In this document: positions 7,506-14,470 of the stretch, in pieces | Layout of the letters: each line of letters begins with the position of its first letter | How positions within the stretch are numbered: the stretch's first letter is position 1 | NCBI GenBank assembly: GCA_934402155.1 | Contig: CAKRTP010000041.1 | Span: 1-14,470, forward strand | From: an uncultured Blautia sp. | GTDB taxonomy: Bacteria; Bacillota; Clostridia; Lachnospirales; Lachnospiraceae | Direction of reading: 5' to 3' | Length of the DNA: 14,470 nt | The notes under the pieces: generated by a model | What the model was told of the DNA's origin: nothing | Seen by the model: only the letters and a program-made list of their open reading frames with translations | The model's database searches: none | Made by a program: the position numbers and the translations under genes

Positions 7506-8855
7506 ATGGGTAAATATTTTGGAACAGATGGTTTTCGTGGAGAAGCAAATATACAGTTGACAGTAGATCATGCATTCAAGGTAGGCCGTTACATAGGGTG
7601 GTATTATGGCCGTGAGCATAAGGCAAAGATCGTGATCGGCAAGGACACAAGAAGAAGCAGTTATATGTTTGAATATGCACTGGTTGCAGGTCTGACTGCT
7701 TCAGGAGCAGACGCATATCTTCTCCATGTTACGACAACCCCGAGTGTCTCTTATGTTGTCCGCACAGAAGATTTTGACTGTGGTATCATGATCTCCGCAA
7801 GTCATAATCCGTTTTATGATAATGGAATCAAGCTTCTGAACGGAAACGGACAGAAGATCGAGGCAGAGATCGAGGCAAGGATTGAGGCTTACCTGGACGG
7901 CAGACTGGAAGAACTTCCGTATGCGACCAGAGAAGATATTGGACGCACAGTTGATTTCGCTTCCGGGCGTAACCGCTATATCGGATATCTGATCTCCATT
8001 CCAAGTCGTGACTTCAAAAACGTCAAAGTCGGACTGGACTGTTCCAATGGAAGCTCTTCTGCGATCGCAAAAAGTGTGTTTGATGCGCTGAGAGCAAAAA
8101 CATACGTGATCAATAATGAGCCTGACGGAACAAATATCAACAAAAATTGTGGATCGACACATATTGAAGTTCTGCAGAAATATGTACAGGATAATGGACT
8201 GGATATCGGTTTTGCCTATGATGGCGATGCCGACCGCTGTATCGCAGTAGATCACAGGGGAAATATCATTGACGGAGACAAAATCCTGTATGTATGTGGT
8301 AAATTCCTCAAATCTCAGGGAAAACTGAATGGAAACACAGTGGTTACTACTGTCATGTCAAACATGGGTCTGTACAAAGCCCTCGAAAACAATGGAATCA
8401 ACTATGAACAGACAGCAGTTGGTGACAAATATGTGGCAGAAAACATGACAGAAAATAATTACAGCATCGGTGGTGAACAGTCCGGTCATATCATTTTCAG
8501 CCGTTATGCAGCTACAGGAGACGGAATCCTTACTTCTCTTATGATCATGGAGGCCTGCATTGAGCAGAAAGCAACTCTCTGTGATCTGGCAAAAGAAATG
8601 GAAGTATATCCGCAGATCCTGAGAAATGTCCGCGTAGTCGACAAGAAGACAGCAAGAGAGAACCCGGCAGTTGTCAAGGCTGTAGAAGAAGCAGCAAGAG
8701 CACTGGGAACAGAAGGACGTATTCTTGTAAGAGAAAGTGGTACAGAGCCGCTGATCCGTGTAATGGTAGAGGCTGGTACAGAGGAAATCTGTGCAGAGCA
8801 TGTGGATCATGTGGTACAGGTAATGGAAAAAGAAGGTTTGATCGTAGAAGAATGA
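7506..8855 (+). CDS. glmM: Phosphoglucosamine mutase GlmM
   Basis: GlmM interconverts glucosamine 6-phosphate and glucosamine 1-phosphate, leading to UDP-GlcNAc for peptidoglycan. The 449 residues match the family (E. coli 445). The N-terminus GKYFGTDGFRGEAN is typical. The catalytic phosphoserine is Ser99 in ISASHNPFYDNGIKL. The magnesium loop is DGDADR starting at residue 239. A sugar-specificity segment GGEQSGH follows, and the phosphate-binding loop RESGTEPLIRV starts near 409. AAGGAGAG lies nine bases before the ATG. The last bases overlap the next gene in ATGA, implying translational coupling. Confidence 0.97.
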   Translation: MGKYFGTDGFRGEANIQLTVDHAFKVGRYIGWYYGREHKAKIVIGKDTRRSSYMFEYALVAGLTASGADAYLLHVTTTPSVSYVVRTEDFDCGIMISASHNPFYDNGIKLLNGNGQKIEAEIEARIEAYLDGRLEELPYATREDIGRTVDFASGRNRYIGYLISIPSRDFKNVKVGLDCSNGSSSAIAKSVFDALRAKTYVINNEPDGTNINKNCGSTHIEVLQKYVQDNGLDIGFAYDGDADRCIAVDHRGNIIDGDKILYVCGKFLKSQGKLNGNTVVTTVMSNMGLYKALENNGINYEQTAVGDKYVAENMTENNYSIGGEQSGHIIFSRYAATGDGILTSLMIMEACIEQKATLCDLAKEMEVYPQILRNVRVVDKKTARENPAVVKAVEEAARALGTEGRILVRESGTEPLIRVMVEAGTEEICAEHVDHVVQVMEKEGLIVEE

Positions 8856-10006
8856 GAAATAAAAAAATCATATGGATGCTGACAGCCGGTCTTGGGGCAG
8901 TGCTTCTGACCGGCTGTGGCGGGGAACAGAAAAAAACATATGAGCAGGCCAATACAGATCTGGAACAGGGCAATTATGATTATGCGCTGAGTGAATATCA
9001 GTCCTGTATTTCAGCAGGATATAAGCTTATGGATTCTTACAGAGGATCCGGCATCGTAAAGCTGCGTACAGGAGATTATCAGGGAGCCATAGATGATCTC
9101 ACCAGCGCACTGAATGACGAAAAGGCCGGAAAATCCGACAAAAAAGATATTCTGGAATATCGTGCGGCAGCAGAACTCAAGGCAGAACTTTATGATCAGG
9201 CAATGGCTGACTGTCAGACACTTGCAGAAGAGTATTCCATGGATGCAAATAGTTATTATCTCACCGGCTGTACAGCGCTCGCGATGGATTCCTATGATGA
9301 GGCTTCAAAGAACTTTTCTGAAGCATATGGGGATACTTCCACCTATGAGATGGCTATACAGATTTATGAGGCATATCTGAGCCATGATATGGAAGCTGAC
9401 GGAACCAGGTATCTGGAGGAAGCACTCAAGACAGAGGCAAAGACAGCAGAGGATTACTGCGAACGGGGAAGAGCTTATTATTATATGGATGACCCGGATA
9501 ATGCCATGGCAGAACTGACACAGGCTGTTGACAAAGGAAGTACAGAGGCATTGCTGCTTCTTGGAATGGTATATCTGGATCAGGAAGACAGTTCCGGTGC
9601 CCGCAGTTTTTATCAGCAGTATATTGATGCTGGCGGAGAAAATCCTGCAAAGGGATATAATGGTCTGGCACTCTGCGATATTGCGGATGGAATTTATGAC
9701 AGTGCTCTTGAGAATATCAGCCGGGGACTTGAAGATGCAGAATCAGATGAGATGAGAGATCTTCTTTTCAATGAGATTGTTGTTTATGAGAAACAGATGG
9801 ATTTCACAACAGCACTTTCAAAGGCTTCGGCATATGTGGAGATGTTTCGGGATGACCAGGCTGCGGCAAAGGAACTTGTTTTTCTTCAGTCGCGCACGGG
9901 AAATATGCAGTCATCACAGACAGACAGTACAACAGACACATCCGACAGCGGCAGCGCAGAGGGTACAGCAGATGACAGCACAGATGAATCTTCTGAGGAG
10001 AACTGA
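8852..10006 (+). CDS. TPR-repeat lipoprotein
   Basis: The 384-residue protein begins with a lipoprotein signal: a KK-containing start, a hydrophobic stretch, and the lipobox LLTGC with the lipidated cysteine at residue 22. It should therefore be anchored on the outer face of the membrane. Residues from about 28 to 350 are helical and repeat-like, with TPR-style A/G/Y spacing, as in DLEQGNYDYALSEY, RTGDYQGAIDDL and MDDPDNAMAELTQA. The last 32 residues are Ser, Thr, Asp and Glu rich low complexity. TPRs mediate protein-protein contacts; no enzyme motif is seen. The ATG overlaps the glmM stop in ATGA and lacks a good ribosome site, pointing to re-initiation. A role in envelope or peptidoglycan assembly is inferred from glmM only. 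Confidence 0.85.
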   Translation: MRNKKIIWMLTAGLGAVLLTGCGGEQKKTYEQANTDLEQGNYDYALSEYQSCISAGYKLMDSYRGSGIVKLRTGDYQGAIDDLTSALNDEKAGKSDKKDILEYRAAAELKAELYDQAMADCQTLAEEYSMDANSYYLTGCTALAMDSYDEASKNFSEAYGDTSTYEMAIQIYEAYLSHDMEADGTRYLEEALKTEAKTAEDYCERGRAYYYMDDPDNAMAELTQAVDKGSTEALLLLGMVYLDQEDSSGARSFYQQYIDAGGENPAKGYNGLALCDIADGIYDSALENISRGLEDAESDEMRDLLFNEIVVYEKQMDFTTALSKASAYVEMFRDDQAAAKELVFLQSRTGNMQSSQTDSTTDTSDSGSAEGTADDSTDESSEEN

Positions 10007-10011
10007 GAATT

Positions 10012-11262
10012 ATGCAGTTTTATGAATTTAAAGAAACCCAGGAGCGAGTGATCCTTATCGGAGTGCAGACAGAGGCCGGTGACGATGTGGAGGCTTCCCT
10101 TGATGAACTGGAGGAACTCGCGCAGACTGCCGGAGCAGAGACTGTGGCAAAGGTGATACAGAACAGAGAGGCTGTTCATCCGGGAACTTACATTGGAAAG
10201 GGCAAAATAGAAGAAGTAGCGGCACTTATGCGTGCACTGGATGCCAACGGAGTGATCTGTGATGATGAGCTTTCTCCTGCTCAGCTGAACAATCTGGAGC
10301 GGGAACTGGACTGTAAAGTCATGGACAGGACACTTCTGATCCTGGATATTTTTGCAGGGAGAGCAGTGTCCAGCGAAGGTAAGATCCAGGTAGAACTGGC
10401 GCAGCTCCGGTATCGGGCAGCGAGACTTGTCGGACTTCGGGAATCTCTGTCACGACTGGGCGGCGGTATTGGTACGAGAGGACCAGGTGAAAAGAAACTG
10501 GAGACGGACAGACGACTGATCCGTACCAGGATTTCCGCGCTCAAGGAAGATCTTTTGCAGGTAGAAAAGCACAGAGAGCTTATCAGGGGCAAACGTTCGA
10601 GAGGAAATCTCAAGACAGCTGCGATCGTCGGCTATACCAATGCGGGCAAATCCACACTTCTGAATACGCTGACAGGAGCCGGAATCCTTGCAGAGGACAA
10701 GCTTTTTGCCACACTGGATCCAACGACAAGAGTGCTTGAACTCAAGGATGGTCAGCAGATCCTGCTTACAGATACGGTAGGATTTATCCGTAAGCTGCCG
10801 CATCATCTGGTAGAGGCATTCAAAAGTACGCTGGAAGAGGCAAAATACGCAGATTATATTATACATGTTGTTGATGCATCGAATCCACAGGCTGAGCTTC
10901 AGATGTTTACCGTTTATGAGACATTGCGTGAACTGGGGGCCACCGGCAAAAAAATAATCACTCTTCTGAATAAGCAGGATCAGGTGTCCGGAAGCGGGAT
11001 CCGTGATCTGAAGGCTGACTATACTGTGAAGTGTTCTGCACGTACAGGTGAAGGTCTGAACGAATTCAAAGAGGTTCTGACGAAACTTCTGGCGGAAGAT
11101 CAGATTTATCTGGAAGAACTGTATCCGTACAGTGAGGCCGGCAAGATTCAGAAGATCCGTGAATTTGGAAGTCTTCTTTCGGAAGAATATCGTGAGGATG
11201 GAATTTTTGTCAAGGCTCGTGTGCCGGCAGAACTCTTTGTTTCAGTGATGCCAAAAGCCTGA
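10012..11262 (+). CDS. hflX: GTPase HflX
   Basis: HflX is a ribosome-binding GTPase that can split stalled or stressed 70S ribosomes. The 416 residues show the N-terminal HflX domain with HPGTYIGKGKIEEV and CDDELSPAQLNNLE, then the linker with GGGIGTRGPGEKKLETDRR. The G domain has G1 GYTNAGKST (207-215), G3 DTVGF (254-258), G4 NKQD (320-323) and a G5-like SARTGEG. A C-terminal domain follows. GAGGAG lies 11 bases before the ATG, within the end of the TPR lipoprotein gene, which stops five bases upstream. It is the last gene of the long run and is followed by the terminator at 11301-11352. Confidence 0.96.
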   Translation: MQFYEFKETQERVILIGVQTEAGDDVEASLDELEELAQTAGAETVAKVIQNREAVHPGTYIGKGKIEEVAALMRALDANGVICDDELSPAQLNNLERELDCKVMDRTLLILDIFAGRAVSSEGKIQVELAQLRYRAARLVGLRESLSRLGGGIGTRGPGEKKLETDRRLIRTRISALKEDLLQVEKHRELIRGKRSRGNLKTAAIVGYTNAGKSTLLNTLTGAGILAEDKLFATLDPTTRVLELKDGQQILLTDTVGFIRKLPHHLVEAFKSTLEEAKYADYIIHVVDASNPQAELQMFTVYETLRELGATGKKIITLLNKQDQVSGSGIRDLKADYTVKCSARTGEGLNEFKEVLTKLLAEDQIYLEELYPYSEAGKIQKIREFGSLLSEEYREDGIFVKARVPAELFVSVMPKA

Positions 11263-11300
11263 AAACACAGGAAAAACAAGGGAAAATACGATACAGACGA

Positions 11301-11352
11301 AACACTATATAGTTGTGCAATGAGTAATAATGCACAATATATAGTGTTTTTT
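11301..11352 (+). terminator. Intrinsic terminator after hflX
   Basis: AACACTATATAGTTGTGCA (11301-11319) pairs with 11331-11348 over 18 base pairs with a single bulged G at 11312 and an 11-base loop. A T-run occupies 11347-11352. This closes the DUF1385 to hflX run. The same bases also form a pair of NrdR-like operator sites (separate entry). Confidence 0.85.
11302..11347 (+). promoter_or_regulatory. Candidate pair of NrdR boxes upstream of nrdD
   Basis: The published NrdR box consensus is ACACWATATATWGTGT. GCACAATATATAGTGT (11332-11347) matches 15 of 16 positions. A second site (11302-11318) begins ACACTATATA and ends TTGTGC, matching the consensus if one G at 11312 is treated as an insertion. 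The centres are about 30 bases apart, three helical turns, near the usual paired spacing. The sites lie just upstream of the nrdD promoter, and NrdR represses ribonucleotide reductase genes, so the context fits. Box one is the weaker. Confidence 0.75.
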
Positions 11353-11357
11353 GCTTA

Positions 11358-11386
11358 TTGACGCAATGGATATAGTTTGATACAAT
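11358..11386 (+). promoter_or_regulatory. Extended -10 promoter for nrdD
   Basis: TTGACG (11358-11363) and TACAAT (11381-11386) are 17 bases apart, with TGA immediately before the -10. The right NrdR box ends ten bases upstream of the -35. Transcription should start near 11393, giving a leader of about 30 bases. Confidence 0.85.
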
Positions 11387-11422
11387 AGGTCTACAGCGCA
11401 TGACAGGGAGGTATGGTGTAGC

Positions 11423-13795
11423 ATGTTTGAAGTAGTGAAACGTGACGGAGAGATTGCGGATTTTCAGATGTCCAAGATCACTTCAGCCATTGACAAGGCA
11501 TTTGATGCAAAAGAAAAAAATTACAGTAAGGATATGATAGATCTTCTTGGACTTCGTGTTACTGCAGATTTTCAGAACAAGATCCAAAATAACAAAGTAA
11601 CAGTAGAAGACATCCAGGACAGTGTGGAGAATGTGCTGATCCAGGCTGGCTACAGTGATGTGGCAAAGGCCTATATCCTTTATCGTAAACAGAGAGAAAA
11701 AATCCGTAATATGAAGTCCACGATCCTCGACTACAAAGAAATCGTAGACAGCTATGTAAAGGTTGAGGACTGGCGTGTAAAAGAAAATTCAACAGTAACT
11801 TATTCTGTCGGAGGACTGATCTTAAGTAACTCCGGTGCAGTAACCGCAAATTACTGGCTTTCCGAGATATATGACAACGAAATTGCAGAGGCTCACAGAA
11901 ACGCGGACATTCATATCCACGATCTGTCGATGCTGACAGGATACTGTGCAGGGTGGTCTCTGAAACAGCTGATCCAGGAAGGACTTGGCGGAATCGAGGG
12001 CAAGATCACTTCCGCACCGGCAAAGCATCTGAGTGTGCTTTGTAATCAGATGGTCAATTTCCTCGGAATTATGCAGAATGAGTGGGCCGGAGCGCAGGCA
12101 TTTTCATCATTTGATACATACCTTGCTCCGTTTGTCAAGGCCGATGGACTTACTTATCCGGAAGTCAAAAAATGTATTGAATCTTTTATTTATGGTGTAA
12201 ATACACCAAGCCGATGGGGAACTCAGGCACCGTTTTCCAATATCACACTGGACTGGACAGTTCCGGATGATCTTGCAGAACTTCCGGCTATCGTAGGCGG
12301 CAGGGAGATGGATTTCAAATACAAAGACTGCAAGAAAGAAATGGATATGGTCAACAGAGCCTTTATCGAGACAATGATCGAGGGTGATGCCAACGGAAGA
12401 GGTTTCCAGTATCCGATTCCTACCTATTCTATCACAAAGGATTTTGACTGGTCAGATACAGAAAACAACCGTCTGCTGTTTGAAATGACAGCAAAATACG
12501 GTACACCGTATTTTTCAAACTATATCAACAGTGATATGAAGCCAAGTGATATCCGCAGTATGTGCTGCAGACTTCGTCTTGATCTTCGTGAACTCCGCAA
12601 GAAGAGCGGTGGATTTTTTGGTTCAGGAGAGAGTACAGGATCTGTGGGCGTTGTGACGATCAACATGCCGAGGATCGCATACCAGTCTTCCACACCTGAG
12701 GAATTTTACCGCAAACTGGATCGTCTGATGGATATTTCAGCAAGATCACTGCACATTAAACGAGAAGTGATCACGAAACTTCTGAATGAGGGACTGTATC
12801 CATACACAAAAAGATATCTGGGAAGTTTTGACAATCATTTTTCGACGATTGGTCTGGTGGGAATGAACGAAGCAGGACTGAATGCAAAATGGCTTGGCTG
12901 TGACATGACAGATGAGCGTACACAGAAATTCACAAAAGAAGTTCTGACACATATGCGAAACCGTCTTTCTGACTACCAGGAAGAATACCCGGGAGAACTC
13001 TTTAACCTGGAGGCAACTCCGGCAGAGTCCACCTCATATCGTCTGGCAAAGCATGACCGCAAACGCTGGCCGGATATCCGTACTGCAGGAAGTAAGGGCG
13101 ATACACCGTATTACACCAACAGTTCTCATCTTCCGGTTGAATTCAGCTCAGATATTTTTGATGCTCTTGATATTCAGGATGAGCTTCAGACTCTGTATAC
13201 ATCAGGAACCGTATTCCATGGATTCCTCGGAGAGAAGCTTCCGGACTGGAAGGCAGCAGCAGCACTGGTTCGCAAGATCGCAGAGAATTACAGACTTCCG
13301 TATTATACGATCTCACCTACCTATTCTGTATGTAAGGAACATGGTTATCTGAGCGGAGAGCATTTTACCTGTCCGAAGTGCGGCAAGAAAGCAGAGGTTT
13401 ACAGCCGTATCACAGGATATTACCGTCCGGTACAGAACTGGAATGATGGCAAGGCACAGGAGTACAAAAACCGTACATTATATGATGTGGCACATTCCAC
13501 TCTCAAAAAAGTACACACCAGCATGGTAACGATGACAGAAGATGATGTCATGGTAGAGCCTGTAGAAACACATAAATATCTGTTCACTACAAGTACCTGT
13601 CCGAACTGCCGTATGGCAAAGAAGATGCTGGAAGGCGAGGAACTGGAGATCATTGATGCAGAGAAGAATCCGGAACTGGCGCGTCAGTTTGGAATCATGC
13701 AGGCACCGACTCTGGTCATCACAGACGGAGAGCATCTCAGGAAATATGTAAATGCATCCAATATCCAGAGATATGTGGATGAGGAAACCGAGTAA
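11423..13795 (+). CDS. nrdD: Anaerobic ribonucleoside-triphosphate reductase with C-terminal redoxin domain
   Basis: NrdD is the class III glycyl-radical enzyme that reduces ribonucleotides to deoxyribonucleotides without oxygen. The 790 residues begin with an ATP-cone domain (about 1-95, VVKRDGEIADF), an allosteric nucleotide site. The catalytic barrel includes Cys175 (GYCAGWS) and the Cys381-Cys382 pair (MCCRLRLD), the likely active-site cysteines. A zinc site is formed by Cys637 (CKEHGY), Cys650 and Cys653 (CPKC). The glycyl radical is probably Gly665 in SRITGYYRPVQNW. After it comes an extra domain (about 715-790) with CPNC (Cys726, Cys729) and APTLVITDGE, a glutaredoxin/NrdH-like thioredoxin fold absent from the 712-residue E. 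coli enzyme. GGGAGG lies 11 bases upstream. No nrdG follows; a terminator does. Confidence 0.96.
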   Translation: MFEVVKRDGEIADFQMSKITSAIDKAFDAKEKNYSKDMIDLLGLRVTADFQNKIQNNKVTVEDIQDSVENVLIQAGYSDVAKAYILYRKQREKIRNMKSTILDYKEIVDSYVKVEDWRVKENSTVTYSVGGLILSNSGAVTANYWLSEIYDNEIAEAHRNADIHIHDLSMLTGYCAGWSLKQLIQEGLGGIEGKITSAPAKHLSVLCNQMVNFLGIMQNEWAGAQAFSSFDTYLAPFVKADGLTYPEVKKCIESFIYGVNTPSRWGTQAPFSNITLDWTVPDDLAELPAIVGGREMDFKYKDCKKEMDMVNRAFIETMIEGDANGRGFQYPIPTYSITKDFDWSDTENNRLLFEMTAKYGTPYFSNYINSDMKPSDIRSMCCRLRLDLRELRKKSGGFFGSGESTGSVGVVTINMPRIAYQSSTPEEFYRKLDRLMDISARSLHIKREVITKLLNEGLYPYTKRYLGSFDNHFSTIGLVGMNEAGLNAKWLGCDMTDERTQKFTKEVLTHMRNRLSDYQEEYPGELFNLEATPAESTSYRLAKHDRKRWPDIRTAGSKGDTPYYTNSSHLPVEFSSDIFDALDIQDELQTLYTSGTVFHGFLGEKLPDWKAAAALVRKIAENYRLPYYTISPTYSVCKEHGYLSGEHFTCPKCGKKAEVYSRITGYYRPVQNWNDGKAQEYKNRTLYDVAHSTLKKVHTSMVTMTEDDVMVEPVETHKYLFTTSTCPNCRMAKKMLEGEELEIIDAEKNPELARQFGIMQAPTLVITDGEHLRKYVNASNIQRYVDEETE

Positions 13796-13840
13796 ACAGG
13801 CACAAACTGCTGTGAGTGGAGTGGACAGCAACAAATTCAG

Positions 13841-13884
13841 ACCGTCAGAAGTACAGTAAATACTTCTGACGGTTTACTTTTTTT
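13841..13884 (+). terminator. Intrinsic terminator after nrdD
   Basis: ACCGTCAGAAGTA (13841-13853) pairs perfectly with TACTTCTGACGGT (13861-13873), 13 base pairs, around a seven-base loop. A run of seven Ts (13878-13884) follows four bases after the stem. It makes nrdD a single-gene transcript. Confidence 0.93.
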
Positions 13885-13900
13885 ATAAAGGTAGTATAAT
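13873..13900 (+). promoter_or_regulatory. Promoter for the ACT-domain gene
   Basis: A perfect TATAAT (13895-13900) is preceded, after 16 bases, by TTTACT (13873-13878), a moderate -35. The -35 overlaps the last stem base and the T-tract of the nrdD terminator. Transcription would start near 13907, about 37 bases before the ATG at 13944. Confidence 0.65.
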
Positions 13901-13943
13901 AAAAAAAGTTAGCAGCTATACATACAGAATGAGGAGAGAAAAA

Positions 13944-14363
13944 ATGATAAAACAGAATATCGTATTTATCGAAAACAGGGCGGGAAGCCTTCAGAAAGTG
14001 ACTGGCCTTCTCAAAGAAGCAGGAATCGACATTTATGGTTTTGCCTGCTTTGATGCACCGGAGTTTGCATTGTTTCGAATGGTGACAGACAAAGCCTCTG
14101 AGGCAGAAAAGATTCTTACGGAAAACGGATACATGAATCGTGTGACAGAGGTTATTGCAGTAGATATCAAGGATGAGGTTGGTGGTCTTAATGCGGTACT
14201 TCAGGTGCTTGGAGACTGCAATATAAATCTTGATTATATTTATACTTCCTATCACAGAGGAAGCAGTCTTCCGATCATGATCCTTCAGACCGATGATGTT
14301 TTTGTTACAGAGAATGTGCTGAATAACAATGGCTTCCATGTGCTGAATAGTCTGGAGGGCTGA
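13944..14363 (+). CDS. Tandem ACT-domain protein
   Basis: The 139 residues consist of two ACT domains in tandem (about 1-66 and 70-139) with no catalytic domain. ACT domains bind amino acids or other small ligands and regulate enzymes or transporters. The first starts IVFIENRAGSLQKVTGLLKEAGIDIYGF, a classic ACT strand-helix pattern (residues 6-33), and the second has the pattern EVGGLNAVLQVLGDCNINLD. The ATG at 13944 is chosen over the in-frame ATG at 13929 because GAGGAGA (13931-13937) lies six bases before 13944. The next gene, an AzlC-like exporter, starts eight bases after its stop, so sensing of branched-chain amino acids is a reasonable but unproven guess. Confidence 0.88.
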   Translation: MIKQNIVFIENRAGSLQKVTGLLKEAGIDIYGFACFDAPEFALFRMVTDKASEAEKILTENGYMNRVTEVIAVDIKDEVGGLNAVLQVLGDCNINLDYIYTSYHRGSSLPIMILQTDDVFVTENVLNNNGFHVLNSLEG

Positions 14364-14371
14364 GAGATATT

Positions 14372-14470
14372 ATGAACAGCACAGCATTTAAGAGGGGACT
14401 GCATGACGGTGTTCCTATTGGACTTGGATATTTTGCAGTATCCTTTACTTTTGGCATGATGGCAGCGGCG
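14372..14470 (+). CDS. azlC: AzlC-family branched-chain amino acid exporter, N-terminus (cut by window edge)
   Basis: The first 33 residues are visible: FKRGLHDGVPIGLGYFAVSF (6-25) and then TFGMMAAA. The amphipathic start followed by GYFAVSFTFG is characteristic of AzlC, the large subunit of the AzlCD branched-chain amino acid exporter. The frame stays open to the window end. GGAGGG (14354-14359) precedes the ATG by 12 bases and overlaps the end of the ACT gene, so the two are probably co-transcribed. An azlD partner would be expected downstream but is out of view. Confidence 0.8.
   Translation, partial: MNSTAFKRGLHDGVPIGLGYFAVSFTFGMMAAA

Overview
The window looks like core chromosome from an anaerobic, low-to-moderate GC Firmicute, most likely a Lachnospiraceae relative of Blautia, Dorea or Ruminococcus. 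This rests on the gene order rho, rpmE, DUF1385, prmC, prfA, on a class III (oxygen-sensitive) ribonucleotide reductase, on purine-rich Shine-Dalgarno sites and on codon style. No alignment was run, so the taxonomy is inference. All recognisable genes lie on the + strand and there are no signs of phage, insertion sequences, CRISPR or RNA genes.

Layout. The left edge holds a GC-rich hairpin that probably terminates an upstream unit (7-49). A consensus promoter (81-109) follows and drives a HisC-type aminotransferase (137-1195), a small membrane protein of the small multi-drug export family (1208-1708) and Rho (1740-3164). An extended -10 promoter just after rho (3170-3198) starts the ribosomal protein L31 gene through a 70-nt leader. 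A modest terminator-like hairpin follows rpmE.

A run of seven closely packed genes follows: DUF1385 membrane protein, prmC, prfA, a sugar-phosphate-type nucleotidyltransferase, glmM, a TPR lipoprotein and hflX (3563-11262). PrmC methylates the GGQ glutamine of the release factor encoded next to it. GlmM and possibly the nucleotidyltransferase feed amino-sugar and cell-wall precursor synthesis. HflX is a ribosome-associated GTPase. The run therefore couples translation functions with envelope functions.

A strong terminator closes this run at 11301-11352. Its two arms also resemble a pair of NrdR operator boxes, directly upstream of a promoter (11358-11386) for nrdD. NrdD (790 aa) carries an ATP cone, the glycyl-radical machinery and an extra C-terminal redoxin domain with a CPNC motif. 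No nrdG activase gene follows it. After a perfect 13-bp terminator, a promoter drives a tandem-ACT protein and the start of an AzlC-type branched-chain amino acid exporter, cut by the window edge.

No wholly new system is evident. The best leads are the NrdR-box/terminator overlap, the NrdD-redoxin fusion and the rpmE leader.
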